Source: Notospermus geniculatus (lineage: Eukaryota; Nemertea; Pilidiophora; Heteronemertea; Lineidae). Taken from it: DNA of 64,000 nt. Made by a program: the position numbers and the translations under genes. Positions 32,600-44,525 of this stretch are shown here, one piece after another; within the stretch, counting starts at the first letter, position 1, and each line of letters opens with the position of its first letter. The notes under the pieces are model-generated. The model was not told where the DNA came from, did no database searches, and saw nothing but the letters and a program-made list of their open reading frames with translations. The stretch lies in contig NMRB01000681.1 in the NCBI GenBank assembly GCA_002633025.1, positions 159,853-223,852 on the forward strand. Direction: 5' to 3'.

Positions 32600-33460
32600 A
32601 GAACTGATATCATGTGTCCAATTTGACCCGATTGAATATGACTACCAGGACATCCCCAGTGCATACCCCCATTTGCTCCCTATACATGACAAAGCCTGGC
32701 GCACTGAAAAACACGATTTTCGTCAGCGACAGTCGGTTTCGAAAGTATAACAAACAGTCACGTCCAGTATACATGTAGGTCCAAAGAAGATCATAACTTT
32801 CTTTTCCACCATTGCATGTCAACCATTCACTCCCTGTGCAGTATAGCAAAGTCTGGCAAAATACGATTTCGTCATCGACAGCCCTTCTGTAGGCACAAAC
32901 CTCACAAAATTTCCACAATGGGACTGAAAATCAAAGCTTTATGTCAACCATTCGCTCCCTATAATGCAGTAGCAAAGAGTTTACTGAGTGACCATTGTCG
33001 AAGGTGAGAGAGGACAAAAGCAGGGTCGAACAAATACAATGAAATTGACATGTCTAACATCATTCGGGCGGTTCGCTATTCGTCGGTCAGTCGTTTCGTA
33101 TGGACATGGTCAACACATTTCCAGTACTGGTCTGGATAGACCGTGGTTTTCTTGCCCAGTGCATGTCAACCATTCGGTCTCCATCCTGAAGAAATCAGGT
33201 CCCCCTAGCATCGCTCCCAAGCCCGCATGCACGAGGATGGAAGCGATGCGAAGACCTGATTTCTTCAGGATGTTCGCTCCATTCTGAAACAGAGCCTGGT
33301 AATCAACGAATTAATTTCGTCAGCGTCAGTCGTCGTTCTAAGGCATGGTCAACAATGTTTCCAGTAAAGTCTGGGCACATCATGCTTTTCCATGTTTTCG
33401 ATGAGGAAACCGAAGCTAAGTACGACCTACTCACTACTGGCGCGCCAGGGACCCTCCAGG
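32600..33460 (+). repeat. Very diverged tandem repeat
   Basis: Blocks such as gcatgtcaaccattcgctcc, gtagcaaagtctggc and ttttcgtcagcgacagtcg recur four or five times with variable spacing (about 150-230 bp). An open frame at 33355-33573 lies in the last block and is not supported on its own. Confidence 0.55.
33183..33276. mobile_element. Small foldback, CATCCT termini, copy 1
   Basis: catcctgaagaaatcaggtc mirrors gacctgatttcttcaggatg. It interrupts the ccattcgctcc word of the surrounding tandem repeat. Copies with the same ends are at 41213-41310 and 45338-45436. Confidence 0.7.
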
Positions 33461-33699
33461 CACTGTGCAACATGAGAGAGTTTAGAGGCAAGAAGGGCCA
33501 GATATGTCAGGTCATTTTGTATACACCCCCAGGCACGATCACATGCCTTCCAGGGGACGTGATATGCAAATGAAGGAATCAGCGGTCGTGTCGTCTGATT
33601 GGGCGCCGGAGGGTGCACTCGTCGAGGAGCATGGCGATGCAAATAAGACATCTCGTGTCTTGCAATGTCGAAGATCATTCACCGCGGTCTCTTAAAAAT

Positions 33700-34459
33700 C
33701 GGGTGACGATTTTTCGGCACATTTTTTTCGAAATAGGCCTTCATTGATTGAGTATGCCAGCCACAAGAGGGTGTAGAGAATCACCAAGATGTTCGGACGT
33801 GTAGCCCGTAGTTCGACAGAGACAGCGATACGATTGTTGAGAGCAGACGTGTCTCGGGCTCATTGTCATAATTTATTCGATGTATCTGTGAGAAATCACG
33901 ACTGATGTATCAGTAATGTTATGTGTTTGTCAGCAAAAAAATTAATCCCTAAATTCCACAGGAGACTTCCGTTTTTCTAAATGCTAATAATAACATTGTA
34001 AAACTCGATTCTCTGATGGTTCCTTCTGTCCCTTTACAGTGGCACAGGAAAATTTTTGATCAAGTTTCTAAACAAGCCCATTAAGGGCCCGAGGCTTCCG
34101 TACAATAACAACGTAGCCCTTGTTCAGAAACTTTGATCAAAAATTGACAGTATCTGATATAAAGGGTTTATTATTTCGATTTTTTCCGATATTCTCAGGA
34201 ATCTTATTCAGAACTACGTTCGGACTGCAGATCACTGTCGTTGAGAACACACTGAGAATACAGAGTTGTATTGTAACATACCTATTGTGTTGGAAACATA
34301 ATGTTGCCTGATGTCCCCTTTGGTAACTTGAAGTTTTTGAATAAGTTAGTCGTCCTTTTAGTTTCGTAACAGAAAAAAGGACACAGAACGCGAAAGGCAG
34401 ACTTTGCAACTTGTGTTTACGCCCGGAAGATTCCCTTCACCACAAGGAAGCTGCACCAA
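33700..34459. other. Unassigned, with a small inverted repeat
   Basis: ttgatcaagtttctaaacaag (34057) mirrors cttgttcagaaactttgatc (34119). Nothing else recognised. Confidence 0.4.
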
Positions 34460-34460
34460 G

Positions 34461-34631
34461 ATGGCGGCCACGTCACCGCCTCCGACCATTGTTCGCTTTC
34501 TGCGCACCGTAATACCTTGTATCTTATACAACTACATATCCGTCTGCCGCGAGTCATCCACATCAGCAACATCACATACTAAATCGTATATGTCGAGTTT
34601 TTACTCATTGGTCGCCCTGAGGGCCGAATAG
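34461..34631 (+). CDS. Possible first coding exon with YY1-like start
   Basis: The context caccaagATGGCGGCCAC combines a good initiation context with the YY1 core-promoter motif AAGATGGCGGC, common at TATA-less housekeeping promoters. The frame starts MAATSPPPTIVRFLRTVIPC and runs to a TAG at 34629. A donor could lie within it. No family recognised; the short length and lack of a second exon keep confidence low. Confidence 0.3.
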   Translation: MAATSPPPTIVRFLRTVIPCILYNYISVCRESSTSATSHTKSYMSSFYSLVALRAE

Positions 34632-35139
34632 CATGTCTTCTAACAACATATCCCTTCGCTTCTTGATGAAAGTAAAACTTTCAGTTGCTTATCAGCCTCA
34701 TTTTCTCCTGAACCTCCGGTTTTCTTGATTTTCCCCCCGCGGCTCCTGCGATAAATATGTCTGGTTATGCTGTGAATTCTTGTCTTCAGCGCAATACAAT
34801 CCGAACCAGGGCCGCTGGCTAGTCAAAATTATATCTTCCACACACGGTGTGCTATCTTGACTCGCGGGCGTTCATTTAATGTTGCAGTATTATATGGGAT
34901 CCCTGTCTACAACCAACACACAGATAATAATCAAGTTAATTTTGATGTAGCGAACAAGCACTGGCCGATCGCATATACTATGGACCTAAGGGCGAAATCT
35001 AACCTCCTTTTACGAGAGAACAGAAGGCTCGGATGAGCAGAGGCGAAAAAAAGGTCGTAGAGAATATCACTGATTAAGCAAAGGTACAAGTCATAACCGA
35101 AGGGTTGGCGCATATTACTCGGATACTTTCCACTCTCCT

Positions 35140-35183
35140 TTTTTCAAATGGCAAGGAGAGCTCCGGGCAATTGCCGCCGCCAT
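35140..35183 (-). promoter_or_regulatory. YY1-like ATG on minus strand
   Basis: On the minus strand accaagATGGCGGCGGCAAT repeats the YY1-type start motif. The frame MAAAIARSSPCHLKKGEWK then meets gtatcc, a possible donor. It faces the 34461 start 720 bp away. Confidence 0.25.
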
Positions 35184-35273
35184 CTTGGTTACAATGATCC
35201 TAACATGACACGCCATGTTGGTAGCGCTGTGTGTGACTGAAAAGAAGACGGTGACAAAAGCAGCGGTAGAATT

Positions 35274-35540
35274 TCACAGAAGAAGTTCAATTAATTTCAT
35301 TATCAATTGCAAGGTTCCTTTTAAGATATTTTGATGATCCCCATTTGACAGAAATTCAGCACACGACTTCATCTCTTCTGACCAGTAAACGTCCTGGGTG
35401 ACTTCCAAAGAGAAGTCATTTGAGTCAGATACCGGTAAGACACTAATCAAGTCTGACACATAGCAATGATGCATTGATGATGGAAAACGGTGTAATACAA
35501 AGGTTTTGCCGTATTTGGTCATGCAAGAGGCTAAATGTCG
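35274..35540 (-). CDS. Possible exon, unknown protein
   Basis: The minus-strand frame reads EVDRHLASCMTKYGKTFVLH, then DSNDFSLEVTQDVYWSEEMK and ends ...LIMKLIELLL with a TGA near 35276. Composition is protein-like rather than repeat-like. No domain recognised, and upstream exon joining is unclear (another frame continues at 35548-35745). Confidence 0.3.
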   Translation of the reverse strand, partial: RHLASCMTKYGKTFVLHRFPSSMHHCYVSDLISVLPVSDSNDFSLEVTQDVYWSEEMKSCAEFLSNGDHQNILKGTLQLIMKLIELLL

Positions 35541-35749
35541 ATCAACCTCAGGTCGGCGACGAGGAGAGCGAATGGCTACGGCCTGGTTTATCCTTCATCC
35601 GATTCTGGCGTTGCTCGGCCAAAAACAAAACGGAGGGTTTTCCGTACGGTGAAGGTAAACCTGGCTTCATTGGACCACAGCAACCGGGGATGTTGATAGC
35701 AAAGCACGAAGCGTCCTGCCCTAGGATTGGCTGACGCGATTTCAAGTGG

Positions 35750-36608
35750 CAATTTAGTAGAACCCCCCATAAAAGGCCATCAGAAGGAAAACAAACAGAG
35801 AAATGGCAATTTCATGAAGAAAACGTGAGTTCCGGGTGAGTAGTCCCACGCCTCCACACCACTATCAGACCGACCCACCATCTAATTAACTCATACACCC
35901 CTGATGGCTAGCTTGTGTCTTCCATACAATCAATTAAAACTTCAATCCTTAAATTCAACATTAGATTTCACGGGCTGTCAGCTGCCTTGTCGGTGAACTC
36001 ACCCCGTCGACAACCGGAGCCTGAAACTCCAGGGCAGGACGACCAAGTTCACACGATCCTAGAATTATTGTATTATAAGTACATTTTGTCTGCTCAAATG
36101 AACTCGAATAGGACATCTTTGGCCTAACAGGGTTTGAGGCGATATGGTCCAGTCTCGCCGTTGGCTTCCAGTCCGGACCAGGTGGCCGGGTTAAGACACC
36201 TCCCCCCGATGAAACAACCCTTTGTGGTCTATAGTTTCTGAGCCGCTTTGTCTTAAGCCTTCGGGCAGTGCCTGTTACTCCTGGAACGTATTGGAGCTAG
36301 TTCGGTTACTGGTCACCGATCTACAGCTCCTGGTATGGCGCAGGCCACGCCCAACTTGCATAACATTAGCCAAAAAATAAACTACAGAAAATGCAGTTTT
36401 ATTTTTTTCCATCAGTTTTGCGAGGCGCAGTCTGTGGTGACGATTCCACACATTTCGTGTCCTGCTGCAAAGGTACTAAAATATTTCGTGTCCTGCTACA
36501 TGTAGAAAGTACTACTAGATTCACCCGCAAAAATATTGCACACCATTTCTCTCGACTACTGGCGCAGGTTCCGGGAGTGAGAAACCTCATATGAACGCCA
36601 GAACCACA
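35750..36608. other. Unassigned sequence
   Basis: Nothing supported. Confidence 0.35.
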
Positions 36609-36752
36609 AGGCTGAGTTCACATAGAGGTATACGGTATACGGATACGCTGGCGAACAAAGGTTTCATGGTCATGAATCCTTTATTAGGCCATTGTTCGCC
36701 AGTGTGTTCGTATACCGTATACCTCAATGTGAACTCAGCCTCACGAAGTCTC
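36609..36752. mobile_element. Short MITE, family with copy at 61157
   Basis: aggctgagttcacatagagg mirrors the right end; the interior has aaaggtttcatggtcatgaa and ggccattgttcgccag. The copy at 61157-61285 has the same order. Confidence 0.8.
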
Positions 36753-37366
36753 AGCTCGGCCCTTCCCCCATCAAAAATATCGCCCGCCGCCTAATTGAAT
36801 TGTATAGTCACGTGTCATCTCATATTAATCAATCATGTCCCCATTGTTTTCTGTCAGATTTTATTGACCCCCAGTATCTGTGATAGCGACACACAATTTA
36901 GCACCATTAAGGGGCCAATCAATCAAGAATTAAACTCGCCTTTGTAGCTTCACCTTTATAATTCACACCTAATATATCTTAATTTGTTTACCGATACATT
37001 TACAGGTGTTTATTTCTGGTACCTCTGCTATGGTTTAACCTTTCAGTGGATTTTCCATAGCCTTTCGTGCTATCAACATCGAAAAACCCGGGTTACCATT
37101 TTTGCGATAAATCGGCACAACGGCCGAATCCAGCTGTCATTCGAGCCGTGAAAATGACGATACATGTAGTTGGTATCTCCAAGGAATCGGAGCAGGATCG
37201 AATAAGAACGATCCCAAAACAAACTAGGAACTGGGAGTGATTGCAAAGACATCAAAGCTAGGCATGCGACCCCAAAATCGATGAACGCTGTCACCCCGAC
37301 TCCACAATCAATGAGAAGGCAAATAGATCGCATTCCGACCCTCCTTTTTTGAAAGCTAAGGGGTGC
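36753..37366. other. Unassigned sequence
   Basis: Nothing supported. Confidence 0.35.
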
Positions 37367-37652
37367 TTAAATGTGCTCTAGTTCGAATTGTAAACATTAC
37401 GGTTTGTTTATTTACATGGTTGATTATAATAGTGGCAGCACCGTGTATACCAAAACATTAATGTTATCTATTTTTATATCTATCTTGATAAATATTCTTG
37501 TAACTGAAATATATTTATGATTTTACGCTCAAAAACAAACAAAAAGTTGTGAAAGGCGAGATTTAATTCGATTTTATCTGCTTTGTTAGTACCAGAAGTT
37601 GACAATAGGTGGCACACCGTAATGTTTACAATTCGAACTAGAGCACCTTTAA
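37367..37652. mobile_element. TTAA-flanked MITE (Kolobok-like), family 4
   Basis: TTAA at 37367 and 37649; TIR gtgctctagttcgaattgta with mirror tacaattcgaactagagcac. Inner word gacaataggtggca is shared with the 11900 family. Confidence 0.8.
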
Positions 37653-37659
37653 GTGGGCT

Positions 37660-37745
37660 TTCAAGAAAAATCAGAAAGCCAAGGTTTCAAGAAAAATCAG
37701 AAAGCCAAGGGATCCTTAAGTGGGTTTCAAGAAAAACAGAAAGCC
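37660..37745 (+). repeat. Short tandem repeat, ~28 bp unit
   Basis: tttcaagaaaaatcagaaag ccaagg occurs three times with small changes. Confidence 0.75.
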
Positions 37746-37759
37746 ATGCTTTCTTGTTA

Positions 37760-40570
37760 TGGGTTGTGAAATCTTGCTTCCTGAAGGGTAGGAAGCAACC
37801 TCAATACTGCATCAAACGGTGTCGGAGTTGAGTCCACTGTTGGACATGTTGTATGTCGTCTGATTTAAGAAACAGCGAGGTGGTTTCGCCGATAAAACAG
37901 AAAGCAATCCGTATCTTTAGGCCAAAACTTCCCTTTCATCCCTACAAAATGCTCCATACCCTACACTGCGTTACTTACTCGCCTAACCCATGTACGGGCC
38001 CCGCCCCACACTCCCCGCCGCCTTTACCAACCCAGACTGTCAAATGGCCCATCACGGCCACATTCATCCCGCTGCGCTGCTTAACCAGAGCCTTGATAAC
38101 CCATCATCCTGCCACGGTTTGTTCGTCACCATCTTTGGTCTCGAGATAATGGCTGTAAAGAATGCCAGCCCATCATGTATTCAGCCTCTTGAGTCGATCA
38201 CTTTACTCCAAGCTCCTCAATTCAATGCCCTATTCAGTCATTCTCTTTGAGAGGTTGTTTGCATAGCGTCTAAATGCATGTATTAGTTAACAATGATGTT
38301 TGCAGTAGATGCTACTCCCGCCAATGATATGTGGTAAACGTTGTAGAGACGGCTGCCATATCTCATTTTAACGCTTTTCTTGCGTCTTCATCGAAGGATG
38401 ATTCCCACATGAAATTTCTATGACTTCTGCTCTGCTGTCAAAGCAGACAGGTCCCATCCTGGGACCCCACGTCATTGTCTACGTCACAAGACTACGAGCA
38501 TAGTCTTAGGGTGGAGCGATGTCACAACCCTTGGTAGTCGTGCAAGACGACAGATCCCGTACACAAGCAGTTGAATCCACGTTTCAATGCCCTCAGCAAA
38601 TTAGAAGTACATGTAAATATCTATCCATTCAACGTATGTTTCGATATCAACCTATCAGGATTTTATAGACCTATTAATAATAGTATTATTTACCACTGCA
38701 CTGAACAAAAGAACCGAAAACCTAATCCTCCAATTATCTGCTTTTGGGACACCGCCATTGTTTCGTCATCAGCTTAATCCAAAAGTTACATTCCCATTGG
38801 GTATTTAGCCAACAACGACCAAACTGGAGACCAATCACAACACTTGTTACTATTGAAGTGACCAATCACATCACTCGGTTTTGGTAGCTTCCTTTCCACG
38901 ACTGGCAGCCATTTGAATATTTGAAAAGCAATTCAGCTACCGGTATACATTTATTTGATTATAGGCCTACGTATAATATCATTTTCGTTTGAATGCTTTT
39001 TTCATTCCGATTTTTCGCACACCCTCAACGCACGTCTCCCCAAAGAATACAATTTCGTATCATTTCAAATAGTTTCGTAACGCCTTGAGCCACCAAAGCT
39101 CGCAATTTGTGAAATGTTATGAAGGAAGCTTGATTTCGAATAATGCTGCCTAATTTTGGATGATTTCTCTTGCAATGCTCGGAGCTATTTTGATTGGTCC
39201 CCTGAAAGTTGCCCCAAGCAGAGTTTGCCTCGCACCCGAGGAAATACAGCGTGGCCATATTGATTTTTTAACTTATGATAATGCAGGCACGTAAATATTG
39301 GGATTGCTTGACAGAATTCACTGAATTTTCCCCAAGGCTATCAGAATATTAATGCCGTTGGGTATAAAGTAGCGAAGAAATTGTCCCTTCGCTGCCTTTC
39401 AAGATTTTGCTGTTGGTAGACCTTGTTCATATACACAGAAACCCAATACCAGGTTGACAACAATAGTTTAATGCCCATTACATAATAATCAGATTGGGTA
39501 TGTTGGTCCTTCTGGCTGTCGGCCTCCCTTAGTAAAACAGGAACTACAGGAAGAACAATCAACACAATCTAACATAAACAGTACATACTTGGAAAGACAG
39601 AGGATAGAAAGGGGAAGATCACGCTTCCTTCTCCTTCTGCGCACGAGCTGAATTTTTACCAAGTAGGCCTTTCCAGGCAACGCCCTTTGGGCCTAGGAGC
39701 TGACATCAGCGACTTCAAGATTATCTGCGGCTACAGCCGGAGGCAAGACCAGGGAAAGCGTTGGTCCAGGTTCCGATACGTTTTCCTCAAAATAACCACC
39801 ATTAAATGGAAACTTTTTGCTATTGGTTGCAGTTCTTTCGTCATGAATTTGTATTACACGTATCAAATGACTTTTGATCATTCATATCCATACTTTAATC
39901 AGCACGTGAATCCGATTCATACCTATATCTGAATCCGTACGTCAAAGCTAGAAGAGCCAGATCGGATGATCAATGCATTCCCTATATAGTAACACGTCAG
40001 TAGTTTTTCTATGGGTGTAGATCAACTGTGACGCCCTCCGGCGTGTACCGACTGGTCAAAACTGCAAATTTACCCCTTCCTGGGCATTCGTGACAAGGGG
40101 AATTCGGGCAACAGGCCCAGAATTTAGTCTGGGTCACTTGCCCCCCCCCCAAATGACTGGGTTACGATACGAGTATGCATTTTGTACGCTAGGAATATTT
40201 TTGACGTATTCTGGCCACCAGAGGGTCTTCGCATGAGATGATGACGTCAGCACAGTCTCGTACCCATGTCCCATTCGCTCATTGGCTGCTCTAATGACTT
40301 TTGACCAATCGCGTGTCTTGCTCACTGTTCTGTCCTGCGTGGTGAAATGGCTCAGGCCACAGTCGGACCAGGACGAAAACTAATTCATCATCAACACACA
40401 GAACCTGTGTAAACTGGAATATAGTTCTCCCTGGTCAAATTTTTCTCAAAATCCCCATCGTTATCAACGAAAAAACAGTCAAGTGGTTTTATGATAAAAA
40501 TTCGTGAATTCCAAAAGTCATTCCTGACAGTCATAAATACTCGACACTAGAATCTCACCCCTCGGGTAAT
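37760..40570. other. Unassigned region
   Basis: No clear gene. Contains inverted CCAAT words near 38815-38890 and a word (cattacataataatcagatt) at 39475-39495 repeated at 49540-49560. A minus-strand frame starting MATLYFLGCEANS (39258) lacks support. Confidence 0.35.
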
Positions 40571-40579
40571 ATGGCATAT

Positions 40580-40886
40580 ACACTCTAAAAACTCAAGTGT
40601 TGAATTCAACACCTTAAAGAGGCTTGAGAGTGACAACATTATAATGTGTTGTATCCAACACTTAAAGTGTTAGATTCAACACTTTAAGTGCTGGATCCAA
40701 CACTTTAAGTGCTGGGTCCAACACTTTCAAATGTTGTCACTCTCAAGTCCAACATTTGAAAGTGTTGGATCCAGCACTTAAAGTGTTGAATCTAACACTT
40801 TAAGTGTTGGATATAACACGTTTATAATGTTGTCACTCTCAAGCCTCTTTAAGGTGTTGAATTCAACACTTGAGTTTTTAGAGTGT
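40580..40886. mobile_element. Long hairpin MITE with internal subrepeats
   Basis: Arms of about 150 bp run cactctaaaaactcaagtgt...ttgtcactctcaag and return. Each arm has tandem words caacactttaagtgctggat. TA flanks both ends. Termini match the palindrome at 6094-6255, so both belong to one family of different size. Confidence 0.85.
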
Positions 40887-41212
40887 ACTAGGCCAAGCTT
40901 TCAGGAGAAAAACCGTTCTGGATGTCAGAGGAGTGTTTGGATTACGGCGTCACGAGAACTATCGCCGGGGGCCATGATATCATGGCATTCTGGCACTTGC
41001 AGGCATATTGGAATAGCTATTTAACACTCAATACGATACAGGGACTGCCACGTCGCTGGAATGATAGATAAATTGAACTGAGTTGCTGTTGTTTCTAATC
41101 AGAAAAAAATAGTCAGTTCTCTTTTGCGTCCTTGGGCAGAACAATTGAATCTCCAGGCAGACGTATAAAACGGTATCATCAACGGTATCATCACCGAATG
41201 ATGACTTTTAGC

Positions 41213-41310
41213 CATCCTCCCACCGCCGGGTTTTTACCTCGCTCCTCTTCATCCACTCACACAAGTGTATGAAGAGGAACGAGACCAAAGCCATGCTGTG
41301 GGAGGATGAC
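41213..41310. mobile_element. Small foldback, CATCCT termini, copy 2
   Basis: catcctcccaccgccgggtt at the left and gctgtgggaggatg at the right, with ctcgctcctcttcatcc / gaagaggaacgag inside. Confidence 0.65.
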
Positions 41311-41963
41311 TTTCAGCACACCAATCGTGACAGAATCCTGAAAGCAATCTTCACCTCCGATCAGACCAATAGACGTTTATCCACAAATTTTGGTTTCTCC
41401 ACGCTAGCCATTCGGCACTCATGCCGAACTAGCGTCGGTTTTCGTCAGTCCCATCGCTAACTTCACGAAATGCGGCGACAAGTTCGAACACCAGGTGTGC
41501 CTTGAATGATCGGAACGATGAACATGTCCCCGTCCGTTGTGTTCAGCGACAACCAGATTTTCCACTGCAGTATAGATGACTACTGGGAACACACCAGGCT
41601 TTCCACAGGGGGGTGAATACTGGGCCCGACTCCGAGGCACTATTATTTTACCAAAACGTCTTTACGCAACTGTGGGACTCGCTCAGGGCTGTTTTTCTAT
41701 TGCTCGTGGTTACGGAGTTGAAGATTCAAATGACTTCAGGCTTTGATATATCGTGAGACACGTTGTATTTGGCCTGTGTAATACATAGGGGTAGACGCCT
41801 GGGCTTGGAGCTATTTGCAGGTTTACCCATCCATAAATAATTGATTTTCTTCATATTTATACGACAGAAGAATAATTTTCCAAATGACGTAAACGACTTT
41901 CTGAACGGAGGGCAGCTGGAATGCTCAAGTCATCCTGCCCGAATGAGTGTAACATTCCAAGCC
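41311..41963. other. Unassigned sequence
   Basis: Nothing supported. Confidence 0.35.
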
Positions 41964-41966
41964 TTA

Positions 41967-42119
41967 AGCCGCCCATACACGGCGCAATATTATTGCACAA
42001 TATGGGGCCCAAATGGGTGGTCGTGTGCTTTTCGCATGATGGTAGAAGAAAGATTGGCAATAATATTGCCCATTGTGATCCTCATATTGTGCAATAATAT
42101 TGATCGTGTATGGGCCGCT
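41967..42119. mobile_element. Harbinger-like MITE
   Basis: TTA at 41964-41966 and 42120-42122 flank TIRs agccgcccatacacg / cgtgtatgggccgct, continuing inward as caatattattgcacaatatg. A TWA duplication indicates PIF/Harbinger. Confidence 0.85.
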
Positions 42120-42429
42120 TTAGGGTAGGATTGAGGCGTTTTAAACAATCCATTACGTCATGAGAAGGCAACTATTACAAAAAAAATGGTTGGAAATGTT
42201 AGCGAAAGATCCTCGGGCGTCACTTTGGCATGGGGTACACAAGTATACGCTTTGTACATTTGGAGAAAAGCAGTTCTTTGCTCGATTTCCATTTCTCAAT
42301 AAATCCAAGTTGTGACAATCGTACGTTATGCATATTTGCACGGAAGTGTTAAGTACATTAGTCAGGTTTTGACAGGGTGCAACGAGTGTTTGCCCAGTTA
42401 AATGAACTGTGATATATTATGGTAAGTTG

Positions 42430-42660
42430 ATAGCTCGCGGTTTGCAAGCGGAACAACACGACGCAACTGAAAGCAACACGTCTTGACGAAGACGAGGGAG
42501 GAGAGGACAGGATAGCGGGGTCAGCTTCTTCTGTTGATGATGATCGGCATTACTGACTAACAGCAGGCTGTTGATATCTTCGGATCGAAGTCCTGATACT
42601 GACGCTTTTGATATGATAATGTTGGAGGAGCTAGATCCCATGCAGTGACAAAGCCAGGTC
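42430..42660 (-). repeat. Dispersed repeat R, copy 1
   Basis: Contains gatgatcggcattactgac, ttcggatcgaagtcctgat, gctagatcccatgcagtgac and caaagccaggtctct. Other copies: 44245-44345 (+, partial), 50575-50775 (+), 51405-51615 (-). Confidence 0.75.
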
Positions 42661-43024
42661 TCTGTGACCTAACTGCGGTTTTGGTGTATGATCATACTTG
42701 AACCAAGCTGTGATTTGCCGCCTTCTTCATTCTCAGTATCGAAAGGTCCTGCCTCGGTTCGCTGATGCAGTTTGAGAGGGCGATTCCTTTCCCCCAGCTG
42801 AAGATCTCAGAAGCTACAAGACGGTGTAAAGGCCCGTGTACACTATCAACATTTCAAGACACATGTCGGGACACATGTGTCCGACACAGATGGAAACAGA
42901 AATTTTTGCCCCCGTATACACTAGACACATGTCGTGACACATGTCGCGACACATGTTGTTAAAAATGAGAGGGAAAGCAGTGTTGGAGAGAAGATGGACG
43001 ATAGGAAAAGAAGAAGATGTGTGA

Positions 43025-43186
43025 GCTGCAACAATTTTTGCAACTGTTGCAGCTAGGAAGAAGAAACGCCGACAAGATAAACATAAGAGAATGTGGACAA
43101 GGCCCTGGATCGCCATGAGGGAGCAACATTGGGCGTATCACTGTCTCCTGAAGGAGCTGCGATTGGGAGATAGGGCTATGCATTAG
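43025..43186 (+). pseudogene. Harbinger transposase N-terminal fragment
   Basis: The frame reads ARKKKRRQDKHKRMWTRPWI, AMREQHWAYHCLLKELRLGD and stops at TAG 43184. The basic stretch followed by +MWxRPWIxxRxxxGAYxxLLxELRLxD is the usual N-terminus of PIF/Harbinger nucleases. The DDE domain is deleted. Confidence 0.75.
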
Positions 43187-43214
43187 GCCTAGGCCGATCA
43201 TCTGCGGACTAGAT

Positions 43215-43357
43215 CTAGGCCTAATGATCTTACCAGTTGTGTCAAGCAGTTTCCCGATCTCCTGCAGGTTTTTGTCCTTGTTTTTTCCCCACATTTTTAT
43301 AAGTTCTCCCACCTTAACACTAATTTGACCATTCCACTGCCATTTTGTCCAAGTCAC
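43215..43357 (-). pseudogene. Harbinger Myb/SANT-like protein fragment
   Basis: Minus-strand frame: MTWTKWQWNGQISVKVGELI, KMWGKNKDKNLQEIGKLL. A tryptophan-led helix with ELIKMW..NKD..L.EIGK.L resembles the Myb/MADF-like DNA-binding protein that Harbinger elements encode convergently with the transposase. Only the first helices remain. Confidence 0.55.
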
Positions 43358-43599
43358 ATGACTATCAGTAGATCAGCTGACTTGAACATGATTTCTGATT
43401 GGTGAGAGCTTGGACACATGTCGCCAAAAAATTGATTCTGCAATTAATTTACGACATGTGTCGACACATGTTGGGACACATGTTGCTAATATTTTTGCTC
43501 TGTACACACTGTCAACATTTCCAGCAACACGGTGTGTCGGACACATGTGTCCCGACATGTGTCTTGAAATGTTGATAGTGTACACAGACCTTAACTCCA

Positions 43600-44244
43600 A
43601 GATGGCTGCCTCTTGTCATCCATACATCACCGAATCGTACACGATAAATTGGCATCATGTCACTGCGTTAGTTCGATAGCGGCTCGGAATCGCTCACAAC
43701 TATTGTCTCAATCGCTTAAAGCTCTTCCCAAAATAAACTGAGAACATTGATAGGGCGGCATCGTAGAGCCCTGAGCACAGCTTTTTGCCTGTCCCACCTA
43801 ATTTTCGTCAACTTTGAAAACAGGTCAACCGTATGTAATCACTTCTTGCCGTTGGAGTGGCGTTTGATGAAGGCTGTGTGGGAACAGAGGCAGGCTCTCA
43901 ACGGACAAAGACACGGCGAATGTCTCCCCACAATAGACAAAAAGACCAAGATAGAGAAAACATGGCAGAAAACATCACTTTTACATTAGAGACAGGAAAG
44001 TATATTCTATGCACAGTCAAAAATGTCAAATGTTTCGTACCATCTGATGATTTGTTGCCAAAGACAGGATGTGTCGTTTAGAGTGCAGTCAAGCAGGGTC
44101 TTGGGGATGTCTGATAATGCTATGGTCCAGAATCCACATGGTGGAAGATGCTGAACGAAGATAAGGACGATGATGATGATGGTGATGATGAAGAAGATGA
44201 TGTCTAGACTGCAGAAATACCATTAGAAAGAAATTAGAACCTCG
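43600..44244. other. Unassigned, with GAT microsatellite
   Basis: A (gat)n run lies at 44165-44205. The frame around 43965-44081 (FTLETGKYILCTV...) looks faintly protein-like but was not identified. Confidence 0.35.
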
Positions 44245-44345
44245 TAAACAGTACCAACTGGTGAGATCTAGCTGGTGATATTACCCAGCAATGCCGACCA
44301 TCACCAACAGATCTCTGACCTTACAACTGCGATTTTGGTGCAAGT
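44245..44345 (+). repeat. Dispersed repeat R, partial copy 2
   Basis: cagcaatgccgaccatcacc, aacagatctctgacc and ttacaactgcgattttggtg match the other R copies. Confidence 0.7.
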
Positions 44346-44370
44346 ATTCATTTCTAAACCTGAACGATTT

Positions 44371-44525
44371 CAAGAAATTGCCAGTGTCGCTGATGGAAGT
44401 TGACAAAACCGGCCGAGCTGTAAGTATGCATCAGTCTACACCTCTCGAAACAAGTTCAAGAAATTGCCAGTGTAGTGTCGCTGATAAAGCAACGGGAGTT
44501 GACAAAAACTGGCCGAGCTGAGTCT
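44371..44525 (+). repeat. Imperfect tandem duplication
   Basis: tcaagaaattgccagtg...gttgacaaaa.ctggccgagctg occurs twice about 90 bp apart. Confidence 0.65.

Larger units (their letters stand above)
42830..43591. mobile_element. Harbinger element, internally deleted (762 bp)
   Basis: TAA at 42827-42829 and 43592-43594; TIR aggcccgtgtacactatcaa / ttgatagtgtacacagacct. Multiple gacacatgt words lie subterminally. Fragments of both Harbinger genes survive inside (next two entries). Confidence 0.85.

Noticed and set aside
40141-40150. C10 run as a functional G-quadruplex
   Set aside because: A single homopolymer without the four-tract arrangement; likely a simple repeat.
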